A stretch of 64,000 nucleotides of DNA, from positions 46,823-110,822 of the forward strand of contig CP011806.1 in NCBI GenBank assembly GCA_001664505.1, given 5' to 3'. The notes under the pieces are model-generated. The model made no database searches and had not been told where the DNA came from. It worked only from the letters and a program-made list of their open reading frames with translations. Position 1 is the first letter of the stretch; the number at the start of each line of letters is the position of its first letter. The stretch comes from Acidobacteria bacterium Mor1 (GTDB lineage: Bacteria; Acidobacteriota; Polarisedimenticolia; Polarisedimenticolales; Polarisedimenticolaceae). Shown piece after piece: positions 18,762 to 26,993 of this stretch. A program made the position numbers and the translations under genes.

Positions 18762-19538
18762 ATGATCAGCCTGGGAGACGGCTACCGAGCGCGAAAGGAC
18801 CTCGGCGTCACCGTCGTGGTGCTTTGGGACGATGCGGAACCGACGGTCTACGACGGAGTTCTTCCCGCCGGCGAGGTGTTCGCCGTCGCTGAGGAACCGG
18901 CACCGGGCGAGACGAAAGCGGATATCGATCCGGCGGGCTACCCGGAGCTCGAGGAACGGCTCGTCCCCGCTGGAGATCGATCGGCCAAGGGGTATCGAGG
19001 CTTCTTCCTTCGAATCCCCCTCGACGACATCTACCGGCACTGTGAGGTCGTCCCGCACAGCGAGCTCGCGGATCACATCCGCTTCTACGGAATCGGCAAG
19101 CCGACGATCATGCATCGGTTGGTCTGGGCCGCCTTCGGGATTCCGATGCTGCTGACCTCCGGCTTTCTGCTGGTGATCTGCGTCATGGTTGCCGCCGCGT
19201 CCTTTTTCGACCCGCTCCATAGCCAGTGGGACTGGGTCTGGGCGGTTCCCGGCGCCTTCGTGATGTTCTACGCGGTAGGCTGGTGTGTTCGTCTGATCCT
19301 GGCGAGGCCGCGAGCAGACGGCGGGCTGTTCTCACCCCAGTGGTTGGCCGGGCTCGGCATCTTCTTCTCGCTGCTGCCGTTCGCTGCAATCGCCATGGAT
19401 TTGACCGACGGGAAGTTGCACAACCCCGGCGCGTTGTTGGCCGCGGCATCGGTCCTCTACGCCGTCTACCGTTGGTACTCTCGTACGGTCCGGGAACGGC
19501 GTGCGCTGCTGGCCCGGAATGAAATGAAGCAAAGCTGA
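18762..19538 (+). CDS. Membrane protein of unknown function
   Basis: A 258-aa protein. Residues 1-110 are soluble; the rest holds four hydrophobic segments including LLTSGFLLVICVMVAAASF and WLAGLGIFFSLLPFAAIAM, and ends in a charged tail. The ATG at 18762 has only a weak GGCGGA upstream. No family recognised. It may be co-transcribed with the upstream small membrane gene (67-nt gap). Confidence 0.6.
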   Translation: MISLGDGYRARKDLGVTVVVLWDDAEPTVYDGVLPAGEVFAVAEEPAPGETKADIDPAGYPELEERLVPAGDRSAKGYRGFFLRIPLDDIYRHCEVVPHSELADHIRFYGIGKPTIMHRLVWAAFGIPMLLTSGFLLVICVMVAAASFFDPLHSQWDWVWAVPGAFVMFYAVGWCVRLILARPRADGGLFSPQWLAGLGIFFSLLPFAAIAMDLTDGKLHNPGALLAAASVLYAVYRWYSRTVRERRALLARNEMKQS

Positions 19539-19561
19539 GGGAGTCCCCGGAGATCCAGCGC

Positions 19562-19741
19562 ATGGTTTGTGCCGGAATCTTCGCCGATGCTCCCTGGGCC
19601 CAAAGCGCCTACGGTGGTTCCGCTCCGGCGCGGAGCATCCTTCTGTCGGTTTACCGCGCCATCCTCGCCGTCGCGGCGCTGCATCTCGGGCCCCTCGCAG
19701 CCACCGCAAGTCGGCTTCTGGCCGGTGACCGGCTCGGTTGA
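19562..19741 (+). CDS. Possible 59-aa small membrane-like protein
   Basis: ATG at 19562 has GGAG 9 nt upstream and opens a 59-codon frame ending in TGA at 19739-19741. It has a hydrophobic stretch (ILLSVYRAILAVAALHLG). About 70 percent of third positions are G or C, lower than the main genes but similar to this patch. It may be a chance ORF; without it the 289-nt gap 19539-19827 holds nothing else I can name. Confidence 0.25.
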   Translation: MVCAGIFADAPWAQSAYGGSAPARSILLSVYRAILAVAALHLGPLAATASRLLAGDRLG

Positions 19742-19827
19742 GCCTGGGCGCGGCCTCCGCGCAGCGATCATGGGTAGGGTATCGTACCGGCAGACACCGT
19801 CGAGGTATCCGGAGGACCCCACTCGAC

Positions 19828-20517
19828 ATGATCGAGCTCTTCTTCATCTATCTGTTGTGCCAGCAAATCGGAGATCGGGCTCGAGAGAAGCGGCGCAGGG
19901 GTTGGCCCTATAAGGTGCTGGCCGTGGTTCTCTGGATCGGGTGCGAGGTGGTAGGGACATTTGTCGGATTCGGGTTGCACCGGGCCATGTTCGGAGAGCC
20001 CGAAACACCGTTTTTCTCGTTGGGCTGGGTGATAGGCATCCTATTCGGGGCAACCGCGGGTACCAGCGTGCTCGGAGTGTTGCGTTTTCGCTCGAAGCTA
20101 CCCCTCGAAGTGCGGCTGGTTACGCTCCCGGGGTTGCCTCGGGCGAATGGGAATCGCGCGGCTCCTCCGGCTTGGCGCCAGGAGGGCGCCACCGGGTACC
20201 TCGCGTACCTCCCCGCGGGGGGTGACACCCACTCCTATACCGTCCTGTGCTTTTCTGGGGTTTCTTCCTTCGATTATCAGGAGCATTCCGCAATTCCGCG
20301 CGAGGGGGCTCGGGGTTTTGAGGCGCAGGCGGTTCAACGAGCCGAGGGCGAACAGCGTCCCGGCGGGAAGACGCGTGTAGGGCTGTCGCTTCCCTGGATT
20401 TCTATCGAGGTGGTTTGCCACGGGGTTGATCGCGCCGGCGATAGTGTGGACGCGGCCGATGCGTCCGGTGCGCTGGACGCAGTGTCCGCGGGAGGATCGA
20501 CGGTTCAGCTCGGCTAG
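19828..20517 (+). CDS. Small membrane protein, C-terminal half doubtful
   Basis: A 229-aa frame. The first 95 or so residues look genuine: MIELFFIYLLCQQIGDRARE followed by two hydrophobic segments (VLAVVLWIGCEVVGTFVGFG; LGWVIGILFGATAGTSVLGVL). GGAGGA lies 11 nt before the ATG. After about residue 100 the sequence becomes Gly/Arg/Ala-rich with no hydrophobic core pattern, which suggests a frameshift or a non-conserved extension. Function unknown. Confidence 0.5.
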   Translation: MIELFFIYLLCQQIGDRAREKRRRGWPYKVLAVVLWIGCEVVGTFVGFGLHRAMFGEPETPFFSLGWVIGILFGATAGTSVLGVLRFRSKLPLEVRLVTLPGLPRANGNRAAPPAWRQEGATGYLAYLPAGGDTHSYTVLCFSGVSSFDYQEHSAIPREGARGFEAQAVQRAEGEQRPGGKTRVGLSLPWISIEVVCHGVDRAGDSVDAADASGALDAVSAGGSTVQLG

Positions 20518-20545
20518 ACCGCGAGGCGTGAAACCCGGGCCGTTT

Positions 20546-20554
20546 TGCGATAAT
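20546..20554 (+). promoter_or_regulatory. Extended -10 promoter close to the ABC-F start
   Basis: TGCGATAAT matches the extended -10 consensus (TGn plus a hexamer with five of six matches). It ends 8 nt before the ATG at 20563, so transcription would start at or next to the start codon. No Shine-Dalgarno sequence lies in between, consistent with a leaderless mRNA. Confidence 0.45.
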
Positions 20555-20562
20555 TTCCTTCG

Positions 20563-22215
20563 ATGCTGACGATCAACCAGGTCACCAAGCACTTCGGCGG
20601 GCAGACCCTGTTCCGGGACGCCTCGATCACCTTCTCCAAGGGGGCGAACTACGGCATCGTCGGCGCCAACGGCTCGGGCAAGTCGACCTTGCTGCGGATC
20701 CTGACCGGTGAGGAGGAGCCCAGCGCCGGAGAACTCTCGGTGCCCCGGCGTGCCCGGCTGGGGGTGCTCAAGCAGGACCACTTCCAGTACGAGGAGACCC
20801 GGATTCTCGACGTGGTGATGATGGGCCACGGCCCGGTCTGGAACGCCATGCAGGAGCGGGACGCCCTGCTGGAGAACGCCGAGAACGAGTTCGACGCCGA
20901 CAAGTACTCGGCGCTGGAAGAGATCATCATGCAGCACGACGGCTACGCGCTGGAGGCGCGGGCCGCCGAGATCCTGGCCGGGCTCAACGTTCCCGACGAG
21001 GTCCACGAGCAGCCGCTGTCGGTGCTTTCGGGTGGCTTCAAGCTGCGGGTGCTGCTGGCCCAGACCCTGGCGGGGCTGCCCGACGTGCTGCTGCTGGACG
21101 AGCCGACCAACCACCTGGACATCCTCTCGATTCGCTGGCTCGAGAAGTTCCTCGAGAGCTTCAAGGGCACCTCGATGGTCGTCTCCCACGACCACCGCTT
21201 CCTCAACAACGTCTGCACCCACATCGTCGACGTGGACTACGAGCGGGTCACGGTCTACAAGGGCAACTACAACGACTTCGTCGAGGCCAAGCAGACCGAC
21301 CGGGACCGGATGGAAGCGGAGATCGGCAAGCGCGAGAAGGAGATCGCCGACCACAAGCGCTTCGTCGAGAAGTTCAAGGCCAAGCCGACCAAGGCGCGCC
21401 AGGCCCAGAGCCGGGCCAAGGTCATCGACAAGATCGTGATCGAGGAGCTGCCCAATAGCTCCCGGCGCTATCCGACCTTCCAGCTCGAAGCCCGCCGCCC
21501 CAGCGGCAAGCAGGTGGTGGAGATCGAGGGCATCTCCAAGGCCTACGGCGACAAGCAGGTGCTGTCCGATGTGTCTCTGCGGGTGATGCGGGACGACCGG
21601 CTGGCGATCATCGGCCCCAACGGCATCGGCAAGTCGACTTTGCTCAAGATTCTGGTGGGTGAGCTCCAGGCCGACGCGGGGAGCGTCGAATGGGGCTACG
21701 AGACCCACCCGGGTTACTTCGCCCAGGATCATTCCGAGGTGTTGGCCCGGCAGAAGGGCTCGATCCAGGAGTGGCTTTGGGACCAGGTCGCCGGTGAGAC
21801 CATCGGCTACATCCGTGGCCGGCTGGCCCAGGTGCTGTTCCAGAAGGACGAGGTCGAGAAGAAGGTGGCGAATCTCTCCGGTGGAGAGCGGGCCCGACTG
21901 ATCTTTGCCCAGCTCGGGGTGCTCAAGCCCAACGTGCTGATTCTCGACGAGCCGACCAACCACCTGGACCTCGAGGGGATCGAGGCGCTGGCGCAGGGGA
22001 TCGAGGAGTACGACGGCACCACGATCTTCGTCTCCCACGACCGTTGGTTCGTCAACCGGCTGGCCACCCGGGTGCTCGAGATCACCCCCGAGAAGCTCAA
22101 CGACTTCCAGGGCACCTACGACGAGTACCTGGCCAAGCTGGGCGACGACCACCTGGACGTCGACGCCGTGGTGCGCCAGGCCCGCCGCGACAAGCGCAAG
22201 GCGAAGAATGCCTAG
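20563..22215 (+). CDS. ybiT: ABC-F family ATPase, YbiT type
   Basis: A 550-aa protein with two ATP-binding cassettes and no membrane segment. Walker A motifs are GANGSGKST (about 34-42) and GPNGIGKST (about 355); the signatures are LSGGFKL and LSGGERA; both Walker B motifs read LLLDEPTNHLD or LILDEPTNHLD. The interdomain linker is charged and helical (RMEAEIGKREKEIADHKRF). ABC-F proteins act on the ribosome to regulate translation or relieve stalling. The pattern around IRWLEKFL and CTHIVDVDYERVTVYKGNY is that of the YbiT subgroup rather than antibiotic-resistance types. The stop overlaps the next gene by 8 nt. Confidence 0.92.
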   Translation: MLTINQVTKHFGGQTLFRDASITFSKGANYGIVGANGSGKSTLLRILTGEEEPSAGELSVPRRARLGVLKQDHFQYEETRILDVVMMGHGPVWNAMQERDALLENAENEFDADKYSALEEIIMQHDGYALEARAAEILAGLNVPDEVHEQPLSVLSGGFKLRVLLAQTLAGLPDVLLLDEPTNHLDILSIRWLEKFLESFKGTSMVVSHDHRFLNNVCTHIVDVDYERVTVYKGNYNDFVEAKQTDRDRMEAEIGKREKEIADHKRFVEKFKAKPTKARQAQSRAKVIDKIVIEELPNSSRRYPTFQLEARRPSGKQVVEIEGISKAYGDKQVLSDVSLRVMRDDRLAIIGPNGIGKSTLLKILVGELQADAGSVEWGYETHPGYFAQDHSEVLARQKGSIQEWLWDQVAGETIGYIRGRLAQVLFQKDEVEKKVANLSGGERARLIFAQLGVLKPNVLILDEPTNHLDLEGIEALAQGIEEYDGTTIFVSHDRWFVNRLATRVLEITPEKLNDFQGTYDEYLAKLGDDHLDVDAVVRQARRDKRKAKNA

Positions 22216-23962
22216 TTCGTTCGCCGAACGGCGGGAGGCGCCCTGGGTTGTCTCGGCGTTGCTCGCCGTTGCGGTCCTGATCGTCTTCGGTCAGGCGGGC
22301 AGCTTCGAGTTCATCAATCTCGACGACAAGCAGTACGTGACCCAGAACGCCCAGGTGCTTTCGGGGCTGAACGCTGAGAGCATCGGCTGGGCCTTCACCA
22401 CCGGCCATGCGGGGAACTGGCACCCGTTGACCTGGCTTTCCCACATGCTCGACGTGGAGCTATGGGGGGAGAACGCCGGCGGGCATCACCTGACCAACGT
22501 GATGCTCCATGCGCTGAACGCCATCGTGCTGTTCCTGGCGCTGCGGGGCATGACCGGCCGTTTCTGGGCCAGCGCTTTCGTCGCGGCGCTGTTCGCCGTG
22601 CATCCGATGCGGGCGGAGTCGGTGGCCTGGGTTTCGGAGCGCAAGGACGTGCTCTGCGCCTTCTTCGGACTCTGCTGCATCGCCGCCTGGGGCTGGTATG
22701 CCCGGCGGCCGGGGCCGCTGCGCTACGGGGTGGCCGCGTTGATGCTGGCGCTGGGCCTGATGTCCAAGCCGATGCTGGTCACCTGGCCCTTCCTGCTGCT
22801 GCTGTTGGACTACTGGCCGCTCCGCCGCAAGGACTCCTGGACGAAGCTGGCCTTGGAGAAGCTGCCGCTGCTCGGCATCGCGGCCGGTTCCAGCGTGATC
22901 ACCTTCATCGTCCAGCGGGGCGGGGGAGCGGTCGCGGAGACCGCGGTGCTGCCCCTGGGAGAACGGCTGGCCAACGCGATCACAGCCTACCTGCGCTACA
23001 TCGGGAGTTCGGTAACCCCCGGCGGCCGTTCGGTCTACTACACCCATCCCTACCTTCCCGGTGGAACGCCGCTGTCGGCCTGGATGGTGCTTGCCGCGGC
23101 GTTCCTGCTGTTGGTCGCGACCTGGCTGGCCTGGCGCTCCCGCAACAAGGGCTACCCCTGGGTCGGTTGGTGCTGGTTCGTCGGGACGCTGGTGCCGGTG
23201 ATCGGCATCGTGCAGGTGGGGATCCAGGCCATGGCGGATCGATACAGCTACCTGCCGCTGATCGGCCTCTACATCGTCGCCGCCTTCGGCTTTGCCGAAG
23301 ATGCGGACCGCAAGCCGACCCATCGCAAGGCGATCGCTGCGGTCTCGGTCCTGATTCTGCTGGTCTTCGCCGGGTTCGCCCTGCGGCAGACCGCCCGCTG
23401 GCGCAACTCCGAGACGCTGATGACCCACAGCCTGACGATCAGCCCGACCAACCCGGTGCTCAACTACAGCCTGGCCGAGGTGCGCGCCGACCGGGGACGG
23501 ATCGACGAGGCCATCGACGGTTACCGCAAGACCCTCGAGATTGATCCGGGCTACGCCGAGGCGCACAACAACCTGGCCAACCTGCTCCGTGACCGGGGGG
23601 ATTTCGCCGGCGCCGAGGGGCACTTCAGAAGCGCCATCGAGGCGGATCCGGCGCTGGCCGAGGCCCACAACAACCTGGGTACGCTGATGGCCCAGGCCCG
23701 GCGGTTCGACGAGGCGCTCCGGTACCTTCGCCGGGCGGTCGATTTGGAGCCCGACGACCACGAGACCCGCTTCAATCTGGGGCTGACCTTGATGGTTTCC
23801 GGAGATCCCGCGGGGGCGCAGGCGGAGTTTCAGCGGGTGCTGGATCTACAGCCCGGATACCCGAGAGCGCTGGCGGCTCTGGAGCGACTTCGCGGCGGCA
23901 CGGCCGACCCGAACGGGGACGCTACTCCAGCCCCAGGCTCCGGCGAATCGCAAGGGCCCTGA
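22208..23962 (+). CDS. TMTC-like membrane glycosyltransferase with C-terminal TPRs
   Basis: A 584-aa protein. About ten hydrophobic segments fill residues 12-395. The first loop has the DD pair typical of GT-C lipid-linked sugar transferases (FEFINLDDKQYV), followed by NWHPLTWLSHMLD. Four TPRs then follow (for example PGYAEAHNNLANLLRDRGDF and PALAEAHNNLGTLMAQARRF). This layout matches bacterial relatives of the TMTC O-mannosyltransferases, which glycosylate exported proteins. It starts inside the end of the ABC-F gene, and its last 41 nt overlap the convergent TPR gene. The donor sugar and target are unknown. Confidence 0.8.
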   Translation: MPSSFAERREAPWVVSALLAVAVLIVFGQAGSFEFINLDDKQYVTQNAQVLSGLNAESIGWAFTTGHAGNWHPLTWLSHMLDVELWGENAGGHHLTNVMLHALNAIVLFLALRGMTGRFWASAFVAALFAVHPMRAESVAWVSERKDVLCAFFGLCCIAAWGWYARRPGPLRYGVAALMLALGLMSKPMLVTWPFLLLLLDYWPLRRKDSWTKLALEKLPLLGIAAGSSVITFIVQRGGGAVAETAVLPLGERLANAITAYLRYIGSSVTPGGRSVYYTHPYLPGGTPLSAWMVLAAAFLLLVATWLAWRSRNKGYPWVGWCWFVGTLVPVIGIVQVGIQAMADRYSYLPLIGLYIVAAFGFAEDADRKPTHRKAIAAVSVLILLVFAGFALRQTARWRNSETLMTHSLTISPTNPVLNYSLAEVRADRGRIDEAIDGYRKTLEIDPGYAEAHNNLANLLRDRGDFAGAEGHFRSAIEADPALAEAHNNLGTLMAQARRFDEALRYLRRAVDLEPDDHETRFNLGLTLMVSGDPAGAQAEFQRVLDLQPGYPRALAALERLRGGTADPNGDATPAPGSGESQGP

Positions 23963-24524
23963 GCCGCAGCGGCTCGGCCTCGTCCCAGCGGTCCTGCTTC
24001 TGCAAGAGGGTCGCTCTCGCATCCAGCGCCAGGGCGACCTCGCGGCTGTCCTCGCCGAAGTGGTGGCTCCAGACCTCCATCGCCCGCTGGAACATCGGTT
24101 CCGCCTCGGCATAGCGCTTCTGGGCCAGGTACACCGCTCCCAGATTGTGGGCGGTGGTGGCCGAGCGGGGTTGGTCCGGCCCGAACAGCTCCTCCCAGAT
24201 CGCCAGGGACTCGAGGTAGAGCGGTTCCGCTTCTTCATAGCGGCCGTGGACATAGAGTACGTCGGCCAGTCCGTCGATAGACCGCGCCATCCGCAGGCCC
24301 CGCTCGCCGAAGGGAGTCGCCAGATCCATCGCCTGGCGATAGAGGGTCACCGCGTGGTCGACCCGCCCCTCCCGGGCCGCCTCGTCTCCGGCGCTCATCG
24401 CGGCCTCCCAGGCGCGCTGGGCATCTTTCTTCTTGCCGGCGGATGCGCTCAGCGGAAGCGCGAGACAGAGGGCAAGCAGGGTGACGTAGGTGCCGAGGCG
24501 AACGGTGGTGTGCAGGGCTCTCAT
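23922..24524 (-). CDS. Exported TPR protein
   Basis: A 200-aa protein with a signal peptide (TYVTLLALCLALPLSASAG) and four or so tetratricopeptide units, each with the pattern YEEAEPLYLESLAIWEELFG or YAEAEPMFQRAMEVWSHHFG, the kinesin-light-chain-like 42-residue type. It is probably a periplasmic protein-protein interaction scaffold. The ATG at 24524 is chosen for the signal peptide; an in-frame ATG at 24584 would give a poorer leader. Neither has a strong ribosome site. The 3' end overlaps the convergent glycosyltransferase gene. Confidence 0.7.
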   Translation of the reverse strand: MRALHTTVRLGTYVTLLALCLALPLSASAGKKKDAQRAWEAAMSAGDEAAREGRVDHAVTLYRQAMDLATPFGERGLRMARSIDGLADVLYVHGRYEEAEPLYLESLAIWEELFGPDQPRSATTAHNLGAVYLAQKRYAEAEPMFQRAMEVWSHHFGEDSREVALALDARATLLQKQDRWDEAEPLRLRALAIRRSLGLE

Positions 24525-24655
24525 GAGGAGAGCATAGGGTGGGTGGTGAATCCCGGCAATGGCGGCACGGCTCTTGCGGTTCATCGGGTAGGATCGGCGC
24601 TCCGCGGGGCAGGGTGCCTCGTTGGATGCCGACGATCCTGGGAGGATGGTTGTTG

Positions 24656-25639
24656 ATGACTGAGCAGAAACGAGACGGAATCACTCGCCGTCACGCCCTG
24701 GCCTCGCTGCTCGGAGCCGCGGCTGTGTCGATGTTGCCGATCGGGTGTGGTCGAGAGAACACGGGGACGGCCAGCGGATCGTCGGCTGGTCCGGGCGAAG
24801 ACCCGGCGCCGACCCTGGATCCGGCGCTGGCGCAGCGCTTTGCTGAAATGGAGCAAGCGGTCGGGGGACGTCTCGGCGCCTGCGTGCTGGATACCGCTTC
24901 GGGCCAGGCGGTGGGACACCGCATAGGTGAGCGCTTCGGTATGTGTTCGACTTTCAAGGTGCTGCTGGCCGGGCTCGTGCTGCGAGCGGCGGGGGAGGGA
25001 ACGCTGGATCTGGAGCGCTTCGTGGCCTACGACGAGGACGACCTGGTGCCCTACGCCCCGGTCACCACCGAGAACCTGCCCAACGGTGGCATGACCATCG
25101 GCGCTCTTGCCGAGGCCGCCCAGCGCACCAGCGACAACGTCGCCGCCAACCTGTTGATCCGGGAACTGGGCGGTCCCGACGCGTTCACCGCGCTCATGAG
25201 GGAGCTCGGCGACTCCGTCACGCGAATCGATCGCTACGAGCCGGAGATGAACTACGTGCCCGAGGGGGAGGTGCGGGACACCACCAGCCCCGAGGCCATG
25301 GCCCGCAGCGTGGCCGGATTCTCGGTCGGGGATTGGCTGACCGGGCAGCAGCAGGAAACTTTGGTCGAATGGATGGTGGCGACCCGCACCGGCCGCAAAC
25401 GGATTCGCGCAGGGCTTCCCGAAGGCTGGCGGGCCGGCGACAAGACCGGGACCGGTGTCAGGGAAGGTATTGCCAACAAGTACAACGACGTCGCCGTGGT
25501 CTGGCCGCCGAACCGCGCGCCGCTGGTCATCTCGGCCTACTACGAAGCCCCGGGTTGCTTCCCGAACATACGAGACGAGGATCAGGCGGTACTGGCCGAG
25601 GCCGGGCGGATCGTGACCTGGTCCCTGAGGGCCGAGTAG
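24656..25639 (+). CDS. Class A beta-lactamase, probable Tat-exported lipoprotein
   Basis: A 327-aa serine beta-lactamase that would hydrolyse beta-lactams in the periplasm. Active-site elements are all present: Ser98-x-x-Lys101 (CSTFK), Ser159-Asp160-Asn161 (SDN), Glu195 and Asn199 in EPEMN (Ambler E166/N170), and Lys263-Thr-Gly (KTG). The leader has a twin arginine (ITRRHALASLLG) and then lipobox LPIGC (Cys31), which suggests Tat export and membrane anchoring. GGAGG lies 10 nt before the ATG at 24656. The extended spectrum cannot be read from motifs. It stands alone, with no AmpR-type regulator or mobile element beside it, so it is probably a resident chromosomal gene. Confidence 0.92.
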   Translation: MTEQKRDGITRRHALASLLGAAAVSMLPIGCGRENTGTASGSSAGPGEDPAPTLDPALAQRFAEMEQAVGGRLGACVLDTASGQAVGHRIGERFGMCSTFKVLLAGLVLRAAGEGTLDLERFVAYDEDDLVPYAPVTTENLPNGGMTIGALAEAAQRTSDNVAANLLIRELGGPDAFTALMRELGDSVTRIDRYEPEMNYVPEGEVRDTTSPEAMARSVAGFSVGDWLTGQQQETLVEWMVATRTGRKRIRAGLPEGWRAGDKTGTGVREGIANKYNDVAVVWPPNRAPLVISAYYEAPGCFPNIRDEDQAVLAEAGRIVTWSLRAE

Positions 25640-25665
25640 CCGGCTTTTCGCAGATCCGGTTCTCC

Positions 25666-25706
25666 AAAAAAAACAAGGCCGGCATCCCATCGCGGGTGCC
25701 GGCCTT
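25666..25706 (-). terminator. Intrinsic terminator for the paired exported-protein operon
   Basis: On the minus strand a perfect 10-bp stem (arms at 25697-25706 and 25675-25684, AAGGCCGGCA type) is followed by G and eight T (complement of the A run at 25666-25673). It lies 30 nt after the stop of the gene ending at 25737. The stem may also slow plus-strand transcripts from the beta-lactamase gene. Confidence 0.85.
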
Positions 25707-25736
25707 GCGGAGGAGGGGCTGGAATCCTGTTTGACG

Positions 25737-26216
25737 TCAGATGCGGTGTTCGATCCGATCCTGAATCCGGCTGACCCGCTGGACCACCGTCTCGAAGGTG
25801 CGCAGGGGCAGGGCCACCCGCACGTTCTCGTTGGCGCTTTCGACCTGGACGATGATCTTGCCCTTTTCCTTGGCGATCTTTACGTGCTCGTCACGGCTGA
25901 TCACCTCGACGAACACGGCATCGGGGCATTCGGAGAGCTCGTGGCTCAGCGCCTCGACGATGTCCCAGTGGGGCCCGACCTCCCGGGCCACCTCTTCGTA
26001 GACATCGTTGGGCACGAAGGCCACGGCCAGATTGACCAGCGACGCGGGGACCGCGAGCCGCATACCCGGGCTGCCGCTCTCCTGCACCGCCACCGAGATG
26101 GTGCCGGCGCGGTAGACCGAGACCGCTGCCACGGTGGTGGCGGCGAGCACGGTGCCGCCGGTCACCAGGCAGATGCTCAGGACAACGCAGAGAACAAGGC
26201 GTGCGGTCGAGGACAT
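25737..26216 (-). CDS. Exported protein, paralogue of the upstream gene
   Basis: A 159-aa protein with a hydrophobic N-terminus (LVLCVVLSICLVTGGTVLAA). Its C-terminal half, DAVFVEVISRDEHVKIAKEKG, and the following ANENVRVALPL align with the upstream protein (DAEYVTVKSRDENVRVAKENG and NETVNIKMPLAV), so the two arose by duplication. The N-terminal half also has a shorter VAVQESGSPGMRLAVPASLV copy of the same strand pattern. Only 3 nt separate the genes. Function unknown; export to the periplasm is inferred. Confidence 0.75.
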   Translation of the reverse strand: MSSTARLVLCVVLSICLVTGGTVLAATTVAAVSVYRAGTISVAVQESGSPGMRLAVPASLVNLAVAFVPNDVYEEVAREVGPHWDIVEALSHELSECPDAVFVEVISRDEHVKIAKEKGKIIVQVESANENVRVALPLRTFETVVQRVSRIQDRIEHRI

Positions 26217-26219
26217 GTC

Positions 26220-26768
26220 CTAGCTCCCCTGGTTGCGGTCGATCCAGATGCGGACCGAGGTGTCGTCGCTTTCGACGGTGATCAGGTCGCCGTCGGCATG
26301 ATCGGTCAGGGCGTCGAGGGCCGCGATCAGGTCGATCTCGTCGCTGCGGCCGTTGAACATGGCGTCGACCACCGCAAGGGGCATCTTGATGTTGACCGTC
26401 TCGTTGCCGTCGCGCTCTTCGGCGCGCACCAGGAAGTAGCCGTTTTCCTTGGCCACCCGGACGTTCTCATCGCGGCTCTTGACGGTGACGTACTCGGCAT
26501 CGGGGGCATCCCGCAGTTCACGCATGATCTGGGGCAGATTGATGTCGTCCCAGTCGTGATCGTGGATGCGGATGCGGCCGCCGTTGAATTCTTCATCCTG
26601 GATCAGCGGCAGGATCCCGCGGACCATCGAGAGGGGAATGTTGACGTTGACGCGCTCTTCGGCGCCGTTGTGTTCTTGCACGCGGATGTGCAGCCAGTGA
26701 TCGCTCGCCATGGCGGCGGTGGCGGTCAGCATCAGGATCAGGGTCGAGATCAGCAGTTTCCGTTTCAT
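26220..26768 (-). CDS. Exported protein with internal duplication
   Basis: A 182-aa protein with a clear signal peptide (MKRKLLISTLILMLTATAAMA). The mature part shows two similar units: HIRVQEHNGAEERVNVNIPL near the start and LVRAEERDGNETVNIKMPL later, each followed by a helix with an acidic cluster. GGAGGAAACGAC precedes the ATG. It is first in a two-gene operon with its paralogue, ended by a strong terminator. Neither protein matches a family I can name. Confidence 0.75.
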   Translation of the reverse strand: MKRKLLISTLILMLTATAAMASDHWLHIRVQEHNGAEERVNVNIPLSMVRGILPLIQDEEFNGGRIRIHDHDWDDINLPQIMRELRDAPDAEYVTVKSRDENVRVAKENGYFLVRAEERDGNETVNIKMPLAVVDAMFNGRSDEIDLIAALDALTDHADGDLITVESDDTSVRIWIDRNQGS

Positions 26769-26993
26769 GTCGTTTCCTCCGTCGTCGAATCAAGGAACGG
26801 CCGGGTCCGCGGAAAGGTTTCGCCAAAGTGAATCGAGCGGGCGAACGGTCGCCGTGGAGGGCTCGGCGGAACGTTCGTGGGCGGTGGGCGGTCAATGGAC
26901 AGGCCGGCGGAACGGAAGCATGCGGGCGGCCCACGGTTGATGGGCGGCTCGCGATTGCGCCCTACAAGGCGCCGTGTTAGTTTTGACACACTA

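Noticed and set aside
20098-22152. A 684-codon open frame antisense to the ABC-F gene
   Set aside because: The plus strand carries two complete ATP-binding cassettes; the antisense product is repetitive Leu/Val/Gly/His sequence typical of shadows.
26983-26988. Perfect TTGACA as a -35 box
   Set aside because: It ends only 5 nt before the lipoprotein start; any matching -10 would lie inside the gene and remove the signal peptide.
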